This document shows, piece after piece, positions 16,561 through 25,154 of a DNA stretch of 64,000 nucleotides. The first letter of the stretch is position 1, and the number at the start of each line of letters is the position of its first letter. Source of the stretch: Actinomycetales bacterium (GTDB lineage Bacteria > Actinomycetota > Actinomycetes > Actinomycetales > Dermatophilaceae); assembly GCA_016711095.1 (NCBI GenBank), contig JADJTP010000003.1:372001-436000 (forward strand), given 5' to 3'. The notes under the pieces are model-generated. The model was not told the origin of the DNA and did no database searches. It saw nothing but the letters and a program-made list of their open reading frames with translations. The position numbers and the translations under genes are program-made.

Positions 16561-18074
16561 GACCCCGCTCCCTTCTCGGTGCTCGGGTCGGATCGCCGGG
16601 CGTCCCACCATTGGCGGAACGACTGGGTCGGCGGATTGGGCACGTCGCGGGCGCTGGTCCACGGGGCGAACGGTCCGGGAATCGAATGGATCGTGCGGCC
16701 CTTCAACAACCGGCCTCCGAAGGTTGCGGCCCGTTGGGCCTTCTCGAGGCGTCGATGGTCGCCGAACATCCACGCCATCACCTGCATCGCGCGGCCTTCG
16801 GCGGTGTTGCGACCTTTGGCATCGACCACCTTGGCCCTCAAGTGCACGAGCAGCGAGGGGATGTCGATGCGCATCGGGCAAGCTTCGAAGCACGCCCCGC
16901 ACAGGGACGAGGCAAACGGCAGCGACGCGTCGACTTCGCTGGCCGTGCCCCGCAGTTGCGGGTTGAGCACCGCGCCGATCGGGCCGGGATAGACCGAGCC
17001 GTAGGCATGCCCGCCGGCGCGTTCGTAGACCGGGCAGACGTTGAGGCAGGCCGAGCAGCGGATGCACCGCAGCGCCTGACGACCAAGCGGGTCGGCGAGC
17101 ACGTGCGAGCGGCCGTTGTCGATGAGCACCACGTGCACCTCCTGTGGCCCGTCCCCGGGGTGCACCCCGGTCCACATCGAGGTGTACGGGTTCATTCGCT
17201 CGCCGGTGGAGCTGCGCGGCAGCAACTGCATGAAGGTGCCGAGGTCCTGCCAGGTGGGCAGGACCTTCTCGATCCCGACCACCGAGATGAGCGTCTCGGG
17301 CAGCGTGAGACACATCCGGCCGTTGCCCTCGGACTCCACGACAACGAGGGTGCCGGTGTCGGCGATGGCGAAGTTGGCGCCCGAGACTGCGACCTTGGCG
17401 CGCAAGAACTTCTCGCGCAGGTGCAGCCGGGCCGCCTCGGCCAACCGGCGCGGTTCGTCGGTGAGGTCCTCGGGGGCCGGCCGACCGACGAGGTGCATCT
17501 CGCGGCGGAAGATCTCGCGGATCTCCGAACGGTTGCGGTGGATGGCCGGCACGAGGATGTGCGAGGGCCGGTCATGGCCGAGCTGGACGATGAGCTCGGC
17601 GAGGTCGGTCTCCCAGGCGTTGATGCCAGCGGCCTCCAACGCCTCATTGAGCTCGATCTCCTGGGTGGCCATCGACTTCACCTTGACGACCTCGTCGGCG
17701 CCCTTGGCCTTGACCAGCTCGACGACGATGCGGCACGCCTCCTCGGCGTCGCGGGCCCAATGCACCTGGGCGCCGTTGCGGGTGAGGTTGACCTCCAACT
17801 GCTCCAGGTATGCCGCGAGGTGAGTCATCAACTCGTCCTTGGCGGCCGATCCGGCCAGGCGCAGGTCCTCCCACTGTGGGAGTTCGCTGACGACCTTGGC
17901 GCGCTTGGCCCGGATCACCCCGGTCGCATGCGCGAGGTTGCGCCGTTGCTGGGTGTTGGCCAGCGCCTCCTTGGCAGCCTTGGGGAACTTCGGCATCCCG
18001 ACGAACGTGGGGGTCGTCCGCTGCAGCGGACCGGGGGTCGGCGCGGCCACGGGGCGGGGGACGGTCGTCGTCAT
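16557..18074 (-). CDS. lutB: Lactate utilization iron-sulfur protein LutB
   Basis: A 505-residue protein with an N-terminal LUD domain (about 70-310) and two 4Fe-4S cluster motifs, CIRCSACLNVCPVY and CGACFEACPMRID, near residues 335-410, followed by the C-terminal LutB region ending in the QWWDARR segment. It is the electron-transfer subunit of the LutABC lactate oxidase. Full length for the family. Overlaps lutA upstream and lutC downstream by 4 bp each, so the three are translated together. Confidence 0.96.
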   Translation of the reverse strand: MTTTVPRPVAAPTPGPLQRTTPTFVGMPKFPKAAKEALANTQQRRNLAHATGVIRAKRAKVVSELPQWEDLRLAGSAAKDELMTHLAAYLEQLEVNLTRNGAQVHWARDAEEACRIVVELVKAKGADEVVKVKSMATQEIELNEALEAAGINAWETDLAELIVQLGHDRPSHILVPAIHRNRSEIREIFRREMHLVGRPAPEDLTDEPRRLAEAARLHLREKFLRAKVAVSGANFAIADTGTLVVVESEGNGRMCLTLPETLISVVGIEKVLPTWQDLGTFMQLLPRSSTGERMNPYTSMWTGVHPGDGPQEVHVVLIDNGRSHVLADPLGRQALRCIRCSACLNVCPVYERAGGHAYGSVYPGPIGAVLNPQLRGTASEVDASLPFASSLCGACFEACPMRIDIPSLLVHLRAKVVDAKGRNTAEGRAMQVMAWMFGDHRRLEKAQRAATFGGRLLKGRTIHSIPGPFAPWTSARDVPNPPTQSFRQWWDARRSDPSTEKGAGS

Positions 18075-18832
18075 GCCGGATCCTCCTCGGTCGAGGCGAG
18101 CACTTCGGCCAGGTGCATCACGCGCACTCCGGCCCGTTGACGGGCCAGCACGCTGCCCATGTTCATGAGACACATGTTGTCGCCGGCGACCAGAACCTCG
18201 GCGCCGGTCTCGCGGACATGCCGGACCTTGTCGGTCGCCATCGCGATCGACACGTCGGGGTTCTTCACCGAGAAGGTGCCGCCGAAGCCGCAGCACTCCT
18301 CCTGACGAGGCAGGTCGACGAAAGTCAACCCGCGCACCGCCTTGAGCAGCTGTTGCGGCCGGTCGCCGACCCCGGCCACCCGCACCGAGTGGCACGTCGG
18401 GTGGAAGGTCACCCGGTGCGGGAAATAGGCCCCGACATCGGTCACGCCGAGGACGTCGACGAGGTACTCCGACAGGTCATACACCTTCGGGCTGACCGCA
18501 TCGACCGCCGCAGTGAGCTCGGCGTCACCGGAGGCAGCGGCGAGCTCATGATGCTGATGGCGGATCGCCCCGACGCACGACCCCGTCGGTGCGACGACGG
18601 CGTCGTATGCCGCGAACGTCTCGACGAAGCCGCGCACGAGCGGGAGTGCCTCGGCGGCATACCCGGTGTTCGTGAAGATCTGACCGCAGCACGTCTGGCG
18701 TCGGGGGAACTCGACCTTAACGCCGAGCCGTTCGAGCAGCTTGACCGTCGCGATCGGGGTGCCCGGCCACATCGTGTCGTTGTAGCACGCCGCGAACAGG
18801 GCGACCCGCAGCCCTGTCGAGACTGCGCTCAT
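18071..18832 (-). CDS. lutA: Lactate utilization protein LutA
   Basis: A 253-residue protein with two cysteine-rich CCG domains: RQTCCGQIFTNTGY and EECCGFGGTFSVKNP, each with an upstream single Cys (FAACYNDTMWP; HPTCHSVR). These bind Fe-S clusters in the LutABC oxidase, as in the related glycolate oxidase and heterodisulfide reductase subunits. ATG 18832 was preferred to GTG 18841 because AGGTGGG sits four bases before it. Located 10 bp downstream of the lactate permease gene. Confidence 0.95.
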   Translation of the reverse strand: MSAVSTGLRVALFAACYNDTMWPGTPIATVKLLERLGVKVEFPRRQTCCGQIFTNTGYAAEALPLVRGFVETFAAYDAVVAPTGSCVGAIRHQHHELAAASGDAELTAAVDAVSPKVYDLSEYLVDVLGVTDVGAYFPHRVTFHPTCHSVRVAGVGDRPQQLLKAVRGLTFVDLPRQEECCGFGGTFSVKNPDVSIAMATDKVRHVRETGAEVLVAGDNMCLMNMGSVLARQRAGVRVMHLAEVLASTEEDPA

Positions 18833-18842
18833 TGATCCCACC

Positions 18843-20594
18843 TCACTTGGGGAAGACAGGCAGGAGCCAGGACAGCACCGAGGATTGCAGCCCGACGAGG
18901 ATGCACATGGCGATGATCAGCCCGATGCTCCACAGAATGACCTTGCGGAAGATGTCGGACTCGCGGCCCACCAGTCCGACCGCGGTCGCCGCAATGGTGA
19001 GGTTCTGCGGGCTGATCATCTTGCCCACCACGCCGCCGGAGGTGTTGGCCGCGACGAGCAGGGTCGGGTCGAGACCCGCACCCTTGGCTGCGGTCTGCTG
19101 CAGCGTGGCGAAGAGCGCGTTGGCGCTGGTGTCGGAACCGGTGACCGCCGTGCCGATCCATCCGAGGATGGGCGAGAAGTAGGCGAACGCGGCGCCGGTG
19201 CCGGCGATCCAGGTGCCGACGGTGATCGTCTGACCCGAGAGGTTCATGACGTAGGCGAGGGCGAGCACCGAGGCGACCGTGAGGAAGGCGAACCGCATCT
19301 TGACTGCCGTGTCCCTGATCTCCTTACCCCAGGCCGCGATGCTCACGCCGTACACGAAGGCGGTGATGAGCGAGCAGATGAGCAGGCTCGTTCCGGGGCC
19401 GGACAGCCAGGGCAGGGTGTACACGGTCGAACCGTTCTTCGTGCCCGCGGCGGTGAGGACGTTACCGTCGAGGCCGGGCCAGGCGATCTTGACGTCGGTC
19501 GTCGCGAGCCAGTTCCGGACCGGGGCGACGAGCTTGGTGATCGAGAACACGGCGATGATGAGCAGGTAGGGGAAGAGCGCCATCACGATCCTCGACGGGG
19601 TGAGGCTGCGGGCGCGGGCCTCCAACTCCGTCTCGGACACCGCATATGCGGCGGCCGCGGCGGCCCCGCCGTCCGCGCTTGCCCCGCCGCCGACGAGCGC
19701 GAGGTCGCGCTCCCGCTCGACGGCGAGGGCGGCGTGCGCGTCCTCCTTGCCGACAGGCTTCCAGAACTTGAGGAATACCACCGCCACGGCAAGACCGAAC
19801 AGGGAGGCGATGATGTCGGTGAGCTCGACGCTGATGTAGGTCGCGCTGATCCACTGGGCGATGGCGAAGGCGATGCCGACGACGACGGCAACCGGCCAGG
19901 TCTGGCGGACACCCCGCTTGCCGTCGACCATGAGCACGAGCAGCAGCGGCACGAAGAGCGCGATGAAGGGGGTCTGGTGCCCGACATAGGCCCCGATCTC
20001 GGTGTAAGGGATCTTCGTTAGCGCGCCGGCAGTGATGATCGGGGTTCCGATCGCGCCGAACGCAACCGGCGCAGTGTTGGCCAGTAGCACGACCGCGGCG
20101 GCACGCAACGGCGAGAACCCCAGCGCCATGAGCATGACGCCGGTGATCGCGACCGGGGCGCCGAAGCCGGCGAGGGCCTCAAGCAACCCGCCGAAGCAGA
20201 AGGCGATGATGATCGCTTGGATGCGCGGGTCGTCGGAAATGAGGTGGAAGCTGGCGCGCAGGTCCTCGAACCGTCCACTGACCAAGGTGATCTGGTAAAG
20301 CACGATCGCCGTGAAAACGATCCACATGATCGGGAAGATGCCGAACACGGCCCCTTCGGTCGCCGAGAGCACCGCGAGCGTCGCCGGCATCCGGTAGGCG
20401 ATTACGGCGACGAGGATAGCCACGCCCACGGCGGTGAGGCCTGCCCAGTGCGCCTTCCATCGCAACCACCCCAAGGTCACGAAGACGGTGAGTAGGGGTA
20501 TGAGGGCGATGAGAGCCGACGCGACGAGGCTGCCACCGATCGGGGCAATCTCGGGCTGGTAGGCATCGGCCTGGATGCCGAGGGCGGGGATCAT
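18843..20594 (-). CDS. lldP: L-lactate permease (LctP family)
   Basis: A 583-residue polytopic membrane protein of the LctP/GlcA lactate transporter family, with many hydrophobic segments, for example LAGFGAPVAITGVMLMALGF and the C-terminal SPQNLTIAATAVGLVGRESD typical of the family. It takes up L-lactate with protons. A cytosolic loop rich in Ala and Gly (around GGGASADGGAAAAAAYA) interrupts the middle. ATG 20594 follows AAGGAGA at 7 nt. First gene of lldP-lutA-lutB-lutC; the operators of the divergent GntR regulator lie about 95-130 bp upstream. Confidence 0.95.
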   Translation of the reverse strand: MIPALGIQADAYQPEIAPIGGSLVASALIALIPLLTVFVTLGWLRWKAHWAGLTAVGVAILVAVIAYRMPATLAVLSATEGAVFGIFPIMWIVFTAIVLYQITLVSGRFEDLRASFHLISDDPRIQAIIIAFCFGGLLEALAGFGAPVAITGVMLMALGFSPLRAAAVVLLANTAPVAFGAIGTPIITAGALTKIPYTEIGAYVGHQTPFIALFVPLLLVLMVDGKRGVRQTWPVAVVVGIAFAIAQWISATYISVELTDIIASLFGLAVAVVFLKFWKPVGKEDAHAALAVERERDLALVGGGASADGGAAAAAAYAVSETELEARARSLTPSRIVMALFPYLLIIAVFSITKLVAPVRNWLATTDVKIAWPGLDGNVLTAAGTKNGSTVYTLPWLSGPGTSLLICSLITAFVYGVSIAAWGKEIRDTAVKMRFAFLTVASVLALAYVMNLSGQTITVGTWIAGTGAAFAYFSPILGWIGTAVTGSDTSANALFATLQQTAAKGAGLDPTLLVAANTSGGVVGKMISPQNLTIAATAVGLVGRESDIFRKVILWSIGLIIAMCILVGLQSSVLSWLLPVFPK

Positions 20595-20686
20595 AGGGGG
20601 GTCTCCTTCATCCTGGGAGGTGCGGAGTCGAAGGTGGCGCGTCGGGGGCTCTCGCTCAGGCGTCATACGTCCGATGCCCGGCCGTT

Positions 20687-20697
20687 TGGTCAGACCA
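20687..20697. promoter_or_regulatory. GntR/FadR-type operator 1
   Basis: TGGTCAGACCA, a perfect palindrome matching the FadR-subfamily consensus TnGTnnnACnA, in the lldP-regulator spacer. Confidence 0.8.
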
Positions 20698-20715
20698 TTT
20701 GCGTCGCTCACGCTA

Positions 20716-20726
20716 GGGTCTGACCA
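20716..20726. promoter_or_regulatory. GntR/FadR-type operator 2
   Basis: GGGTCTGACCA matches the same consensus except for the first base. Its centre is 29 bp from that of operator 1. Confidence 0.65.
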
Positions 20727-20865
20727 TTGCCGGGTCAAGGGTAGCGAGGCCCGATAAACGGCTCAAGACTCCGGCCTGCGCCCAACGGTAGGCCCCTCAC
20801 GGCGAACGGTCACGGTCCGCGCCGAGAGGGCAGACGATCACTACCTCTGACTTCGGGAGACATCG

Positions 20866-21630
20866 GTGACACGAACACAGACCCCCTCAGCGGACGAGGA
20901 ACGCTCGGGGATGCGGGCTTTCGAGGTGGTCCTCGCGTGGGTCGAGAGCCGGATCCTGGGGGGCGAGCTCACCGTCGGCGACCAGCTGCCGGCCGAGCGC
21001 GAGCTAGCCCGTCAGCTCGATGTCAGCCGGGCTGCGGTCCGTGAGGCGGTGCGCACCCTCCAGGCTCAGGGGGTCCTGCGATCGTCGGTCGGGGCGGGCG
21101 GCGCCGGTGGCACGACCGTCACGTCGGTGCCCGCCCGAGCGCTCGTGCGCCTGCTCCGTTTGCACGTCGCCTTGGCCAACTTCCCGGTCGATGATGTCAT
21201 CGAGGCTCGAATTGCCTTGGAACGATTGAGCATTCGACTCGCCTGCACACACGCGCGAGCATCGGACCTGGCTGCGATGCGTCAGGCGATCGCCGTCATG
21301 GCGCAGCCCGGAGTCGACAAGGCTCGATTCAACGATGCCGACACTGCCCTGCACGTGGCCATCGCCGAGGCTGCAGGCAACCGGCTCGCCGCCGACCTCA
21401 CCATCGCCATCCGCGAGTCGATGAAGGTGCCGCTGCTTGTGGCCTTCAGCTACGTCGCCGACTGGGACCAGCTCGTCGCGCGCCTCAGTGCGGACCACGC
21501 CGAGCTGTATGCCGCCATCGACGAGGGCGACGCCGATCGTGCCGAGACGCTGGTGGAGACCCACATCCGCTCGGCGTGGGCACGCCTGCAGGCGGCCCTG
21601 CCGGCCGGCGGGCGGCATACCGGGTCGTGA
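20866..21630 (+). CDS. lldR: FadR-subfamily GntR regulator, likely lactate-responsive LldR
   Basis: A 254-residue regulator. The winged HTH (about 30-85) includes GDQLPAERELARQLDVSRAA and SRAAVREAVRTLQAQGVL. The C-terminal FCD domain has the metal/ligand residues Asp and His in NDADTALHVAIAEAAGN, His in SADHAELY and His in VETHIRSAW. It is divergent from lldP-lutABC, with two FadR-type operators in between, so it very likely represses that operon until lactate binds (established for LldR/LutR relatives, inferred here). GTG start with GGGAGA upstream. Confidence 0.9.
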   Translation: MTRTQTPSADEERSGMRAFEVVLAWVESRILGGELTVGDQLPAERELARQLDVSRAAVREAVRTLQAQGVLRSSVGAGGAGGTTVTSVPARALVRLLRLHVALANFPVDDVIEARIALERLSIRLACTHARASDLAAMRQAIAVMAQPGVDKARFNDADTALHVAIAEAAGNRLAADLTIAIRESMKVPLLVAFSYVADWDQLVARLSADHAELYAAIDEGDADRAETLVETHIRSAWARLQAALPAGGRHTGS

Positions 21631-21715
21631 CCCAACCCGGGTAGTGACCCCACGGCGCCGTGGACCACCCGCACCCCCCCACCGGCCCCACCCGCGGACC
21701 ACCCGGCCCCACCCA

Positions 21716-21782
21716 CTATTCGGAGGTTACGGCCCTGTTCGGAGGGTCCGTTCCCCCGATCAGGAACGGAACCTCCGATTAG
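21716..21782. repeat. 67-bp dispersed palindromic repeat, copy A (inverted)
   Basis: Arms CTATTCGGAGGTT and AACCTCCGATTAG enclose a core with GTTCGGAGGGT and CCCCCGATCAGGAACGG. It is the reverse complement of copies B-D. It lies between the convergent lldR and guaB3 genes. Confidence 0.92.
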
Positions 21783-21801
21783 CCGGGGCGTCCGCAGGCC
21801 T

Positions 21802-22923
21802 TCAGGCGTGCCCGTGCGGCGCGACGACCACTTCGACGCGCTGGAACTCCTTGACGTCGGAATAGCCTGTCGTCGCCATCGCACGACGCAGCGCGCCGAT
21901 GATGTTCGTCGTGCCGTCGGCCGACCGGCCGGGGCCGAAGAGGATCTCCTCGAGACTGGCCCGAACCCCGACGGCGACCCGCTCCCCGCGGGGCAGCGAT
22001 TGGTGGTGAGCCTCCGGTCCCCAGTGAAAGCCCATGCCGGGAGCCTCGGCCGCCCGCGCGAGCGCCGCGCCGAGCATGACCGCATCAGAGCCGCACGCGA
22101 CTGCTCTGACGATGTCGCCGGAGGTTCCCACTCCTCCGTCGGCGATGACGTGGACATAGCGCCCGCCCGACTCGTCGAGGTAGTCCCGGCGCGCGGCAGC
22201 CACGTCGGCGATGGCGCTGGCCATGGGGGCGTGGATCCCCAGGGTGAGCCGCGTGGTGTGCGCCGCTCCCCCACCGAAACCGACGAGCACCCCCGCCGCG
22301 CCCGTGCGCATGAGGTGCAGCGCCGCGGTATAGGTCGACGCGCCGCCGACGATGACCGGCACGTCGAGTTCATAAATGAACCGCTTGAGGTTGAGAGGCT
22401 CGACCTGGCCGGACACGTGTTCGGCCGAGACCGTCGTGCCTCGAATGACGAACAGGTCGACGCCGGCGTCGACGACCGTGCGCCAATGGGTATAGGTGTG
22501 CTTGGGGCTGAGCGCCCCCGCCACAGTCACCCCGGCGGCGCGCAGTTCTCGCAGCCGCTCGGTGATGAGTTCGGGGCGAATCGGCTCGGAATAGATCTGT
22601 TGCATGCGCACTGTCGCTCGCGCAGGGTCGAGCTCGGCGATCTCGTCGAGGAACGGCTCGGGGTCGTCGTAGCGCGTCCACAGGCCCTCGAGATCCAGGA
22701 CGGGCAGGCCCCCGAGACGGCCAAGGGCGATCGCAGTGCTCGGTGACATGACCGAATCCATCGGGGCGCCCATGACCGGGATATCGAAGTGATAGGCATC
22801 GATTTGCCAGGTCACCGAGACATCCTCGGGATCGCGGGTCCGCCTCGAGGGCACGACAGCGATCTCGTCGAAGGAGTAGGCCCGGCGACCGCGTTTCCCG
22901 CGGCCGATCTCGATCTCGGTCAC
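21802..22923 (-). CDS. guaB3: GuaB3-family IMP dehydrogenase-related protein
   Basis: A 373-residue TIM-barrel protein of the IMPDH/GMP reductase superfamily without CBS domains, the size of actinobacterial GuaB3. Barrel motifs include VMGAPMDSVMSPSTA and VIADGGVGTSGDIVRA. The catalytic loop reads VGFGGGAAHTTRL, so the position of the IMPDH active-site Cys is His222. That argues against ordinary IMP dehydrogenase activity. Reports of GMP reductase activity for GuaB3 relatives exist to my knowledge, but a reductase also needs the Cys, so function here is open. Adjacent to guaB, as in other actinobacteria. GTG start 6 nt after TAGCCT. Confidence 0.88.
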   Translation of the reverse strand: MTEIEIGRGKRGRRAYSFDEIAVVPSRRTRDPEDVSVTWQIDAYHFDIPVMGAPMDSVMSPSTAIALGRLGGLPVLDLEGLWTRYDDPEPFLDEIAELDPARATVRMQQIYSEPIRPELITERLRELRAAGVTVAGALSPKHTYTHWRTVVDAGVDLFVIRGTTVSAEHVSGQVEPLNLKRFIYELDVPVIVGGASTYTAALHLMRTGAAGVLVGFGGGAAHTTRLTLGIHAPMASAIADVAAARRDYLDESGGRYVHVIADGGVGTSGDIVRAVACGSDAVMLGAALARAAEAPGMGFHWGPEAHHQSLPRGERVAVGVRASLEEILFGPGRSADGTTNIIGALRRAMATTGYSDVKEFQRVEVVVAPHGHA

Positions 22924-22929
22924 CGGGAC

Positions 22930-22935
22930 AGGCTA
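22930..22935 (-). promoter_or_regulatory. -10 element of guaB3, leaderless
   Basis: TAGCCT on the minus strand, 6 nt before the GTG start of guaB3. Confidence 0.65.
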
Positions 22936-22950
22936 TCGGGCGGCAGCCGG

Positions 22951-23022
22951 GCGGCCGGCGACGCGGCATACCCCGTGGTATCCGGCGCGGCCGGCCACGC
23001 GGCATACCCCGTCGTATGCGGC
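22951..23022. repeat. Tandem 36-bp duplication carrying paired GTATGCCG-type motifs
   Basis: Two 36-bp units (22951-22986 and 22987-23022) are identical at 33 of 36 positions. Each holds CGGCATAC, then a 6-nt gap, then GTATCCGG or GTATGCGG, an imperfect inverted pair able to form a hairpin. It lies between guaB and guaB3 and may terminate guaB transcripts. Confidence 0.85.
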
Positions 23023-23031
23023 GCGCCCGGG

Positions 23032-24549
23032 CTAGGCCCGGGAGGTGTAGTTCGGCGCCTCGACCGTCATCTGGACGTCGTGGGGGTGGCTCTCTTTGAG
23101 CCCCGCAGCGGTGATCCGCACGAACCGGCCACGCTGCTGAAGCTCGCCGATGGTGGCAGCCCCGACGTAGAACATCGACTGGTGCAGGCCGCCGACGAGT
23201 TGGTGGACGACCGATCCGACCGGGCCGCGATACAACACCTGGCCCTCGATGCCTTCAGGGATGATCTTGTCGTCGCTGGTGACGTCGGCCTGGAAGTAGC
23301 GGTCCCTGGAGTAGGACTTCTTGCCGCGGCTGGACATTGCCGCGAGCGAACCCATCCCGCGGTAGGACTTGAACTGCTTGCCGTTGACAAAGATCAACTC
23401 GCCGGGGCTCTCCTCGCACCCGGCGAGCAGCGAGCCCAGCATCACCGTGTCGGCGCCGGCGACAATCGCCTTGGCGATGTCGCCGGAATACTGCAGGCCG
23501 CCGTCGGCGATGACCGGTATGCCGTTCGGCCGGGCGGCCTTCGCTGCCTCGTGAACGGCAGTGACCTGTGGGACACCGACCCCGGCGACGACGCGCGTCG
23601 TGCAGATCGAGCCCGGACCGACGCCGACCTTGACCGCGTCTGCGCCGGCGTCGATGAGTGCCTGCGCTCCCTGGCGGGTCGCCACGTTGCCACCGATGAC
23701 CTGGACGTGCTCGGTCGCCGGGTCCCTCTTGAGCCGGCGCACCATCTCCAACAGCAGGCGCGCGTGCCCGTGAGCGGTGTCGACGACGAGGACGTCGACA
23801 CCGGCCTCGACGAGCAGGCCGGCCCGCTCCCAGGCATCGCCGAAGTAGCCGATGGCCGCGCCGACCATGAGCCGACCCTGACCGTCCTTGGAGGCCATCG
23901 GGAACTGCTCCGACTTCACGAAGTCCTTGACGGTGATGAGCCCGGCCAGTCGACCCGCATCGTCGACGAGCGGGAGCCGCTCGCGCTTGTGCTGGCGCAG
24001 TAGCAACGTCGCGTCCTCGCGTGAGATGCCCTCGGGCGCGGTGATCAGGGGCATCGGTGTCATCACGTCGCGAACCAGGGTGCTGCCCCACTCGGCGACC
24101 GGGGTGAACCGGAGGTCGCGGTTGGTGATGATGCCGAGCAGCCGGTTCTCGGCGTCCACCACGGGCAGTCCGGACACCCGATACTGCCCGCAGATCTCGT
24201 CGAGCTCTTCCAGGGTGGCGTCCTTGCCGATGGTGATCGGATTGGAGATCATCCCGGTCTGGGTGCGCTTGACGACGTCGACCTGGTAGGCCTGATCGGC
24301 AATCGACAGATTGCGGTGCAAGACTCCAATGCCACCCTGGCGGGCCATGGCAATGGCCATCCTCGACTCGGTGACCGTGTCCATCGCCGATGACACCAAC
24401 GGGATCCGCAGGCTGATGTCGCGGGTGAGGCGACTCGTCGTGTCGGCCTCGCTGGGGCTGACGTCGGTCTCGCCCGGCATCAGCAACACGTCGTCATAGG
24501 TGAGCCCCAGGGGGGCGAACGTCGTGTCGTCGGACAACTCGGGATTCAT
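23032..24549 (-). CDS. guaB: IMP dehydrogenase
   Basis: A 505-residue enzyme oxidising IMP to XMP with NAD, the first committed step of GMP synthesis. The barrel is interrupted by two CBS domains (about residues 95-215). The catalytic loop GVGPGSICTTRVVAGVGVPQ has the active Cys (about 318), and YRGMGSLAAM is the flap-side signature. Full length. ATG start 6 nt after TAGACT, so probably leaderless. It is followed on the same strand by guaB3, which has its own promoter. Confidence 0.98.
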   Translation of the reverse strand: MNPELSDDTTFAPLGLTYDDVLLMPGETDVSPSEADTTSRLTRDISLRIPLVSSAMDTVTESRMAIAMARQGGIGVLHRNLSIADQAYQVDVVKRTQTGMISNPITIGKDATLEELDEICGQYRVSGLPVVDAENRLLGIITNRDLRFTPVAEWGSTLVRDVMTPMPLITAPEGISREDATLLLRQHKRERLPLVDDAGRLAGLITVKDFVKSEQFPMASKDGQGRLMVGAAIGYFGDAWERAGLLVEAGVDVLVVDTAHGHARLLLEMVRRLKRDPATEHVQVIGGNVATRQGAQALIDAGADAVKVGVGPGSICTTRVVAGVGVPQVTAVHEAAKAARPNGIPVIADGGLQYSGDIAKAIVAGADTVMLGSLLAGCEESPGELIFVNGKQFKSYRGMGSLAAMSSRGKKSYSRDRYFQADVTSDDKIIPEGIEGQVLYRGPVGSVVHQLVGGLHQSMFYVGAATIGELQQRGRFVRITAAGLKESHPHDVQMTVEAPNYTSRA

Positions 24550-24555
24550 CAGACG

Positions 24556-24561
24556 AGTCTA
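24556..24561 (-). promoter_or_regulatory. -10 element of guaB, leaderless
   Basis: TAGACT on the minus strand, 6 nt before the ATG start of guaB. Confidence 0.65.
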
Positions 24562-24767
24562 CCGAGGCAACCGCTGGCCCAACCGCGGCCCGGCTGCTGC
24601 GCCGCCGGCACGGCTGCTGCGCCGCCCATACCGAATCCTTAACAACCCTTGACTTAGCCAGGGATGATTGCCGCAGTCGGCCCGAGTACCGTCGAAAGCG
24701 TCGGCCCGTTGCGTGCGGGCCGAAGCAACACACGCGCCGTAGGCGCCCGCGAGAACGGTGACGGTTT

Positions 24768-25058
24768 GTGACCGAGATGCTGCAGTGGTCTGGTCCGGCG
24801 GCTCGTGCCTGGGGTTGGCAGGTCAAGGGATCCTGTCGCGCCCTGGGCTTCAAGACGTTCTTCCACCCCGACGGCGAGCGCGGCCAGGCCCGCCGTTCCC
24901 GGGCGGAGGCCGCCAAGAGCGTCTGTGACGGATGCCCGGTGCTTCGCGAATGCCGAAATCATGCCTTGAGCGTCCGCGAACCCTATGGCGTATGGGGCGG
25001 GCTCACCGAATCGGAGCGCGAAGCTTTCTACACCGAGGATGAGACCAAGTCGGCCTGA
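24768..25058 (+). CDS. whiB3: WhiB-family Fe-S regulator, WhiB3/WhiD type
   Basis: A 96-residue protein with the four cluster cysteines Cys23, Cys53, Cys56 and Cys62 (C-x29-CxxC-x5-C) and the turn GVWGG at 74-78. The segments FFHPDGERG and HALSVREPYGVWGG match the WhiB3/WhiD subgroup as I recall it, and the position next to guaB and groEL is the same as in Mycobacterium. WhiB3 proteins bind the housekeeping sigma factor and sense redox state. GTG start; the 218-bp upstream spacer shared with divergent guaB contains TTGACT near 24650, a possible -35. Confidence 0.9.
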   Translation: MTEMLQWSGPAARAWGWQVKGSCRALGFKTFFHPDGERGQARRSRAEAAKSVCDGCPVLRECRNHALSVREPYGVWGGLTESEREAFYTEDETKSA

Positions 25059-25086
25059 GGCGTCTGCCCCGCCCTTCCCACATGAC

Positions 25087-25123
25087 GTGACGGGCCGCAC
25101 CCGAGGAGGGGGCGGCCCGTCGC
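25087..25123. terminator. Bidirectional hairpin between whiB3 and groL
   Basis: Arms GACGGGCCGC (25089-25098) and GCGGCCCGTC (25112-25121) form a perfect 10-bp stem with a 13-nt loop, extended by weak outer pairs. It lies between convergent genes. Confidence 0.8.
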
Positions 25124-25154
25124 TTTGCGCCTGCGGCGCGGTGTGCTGTCGTGC

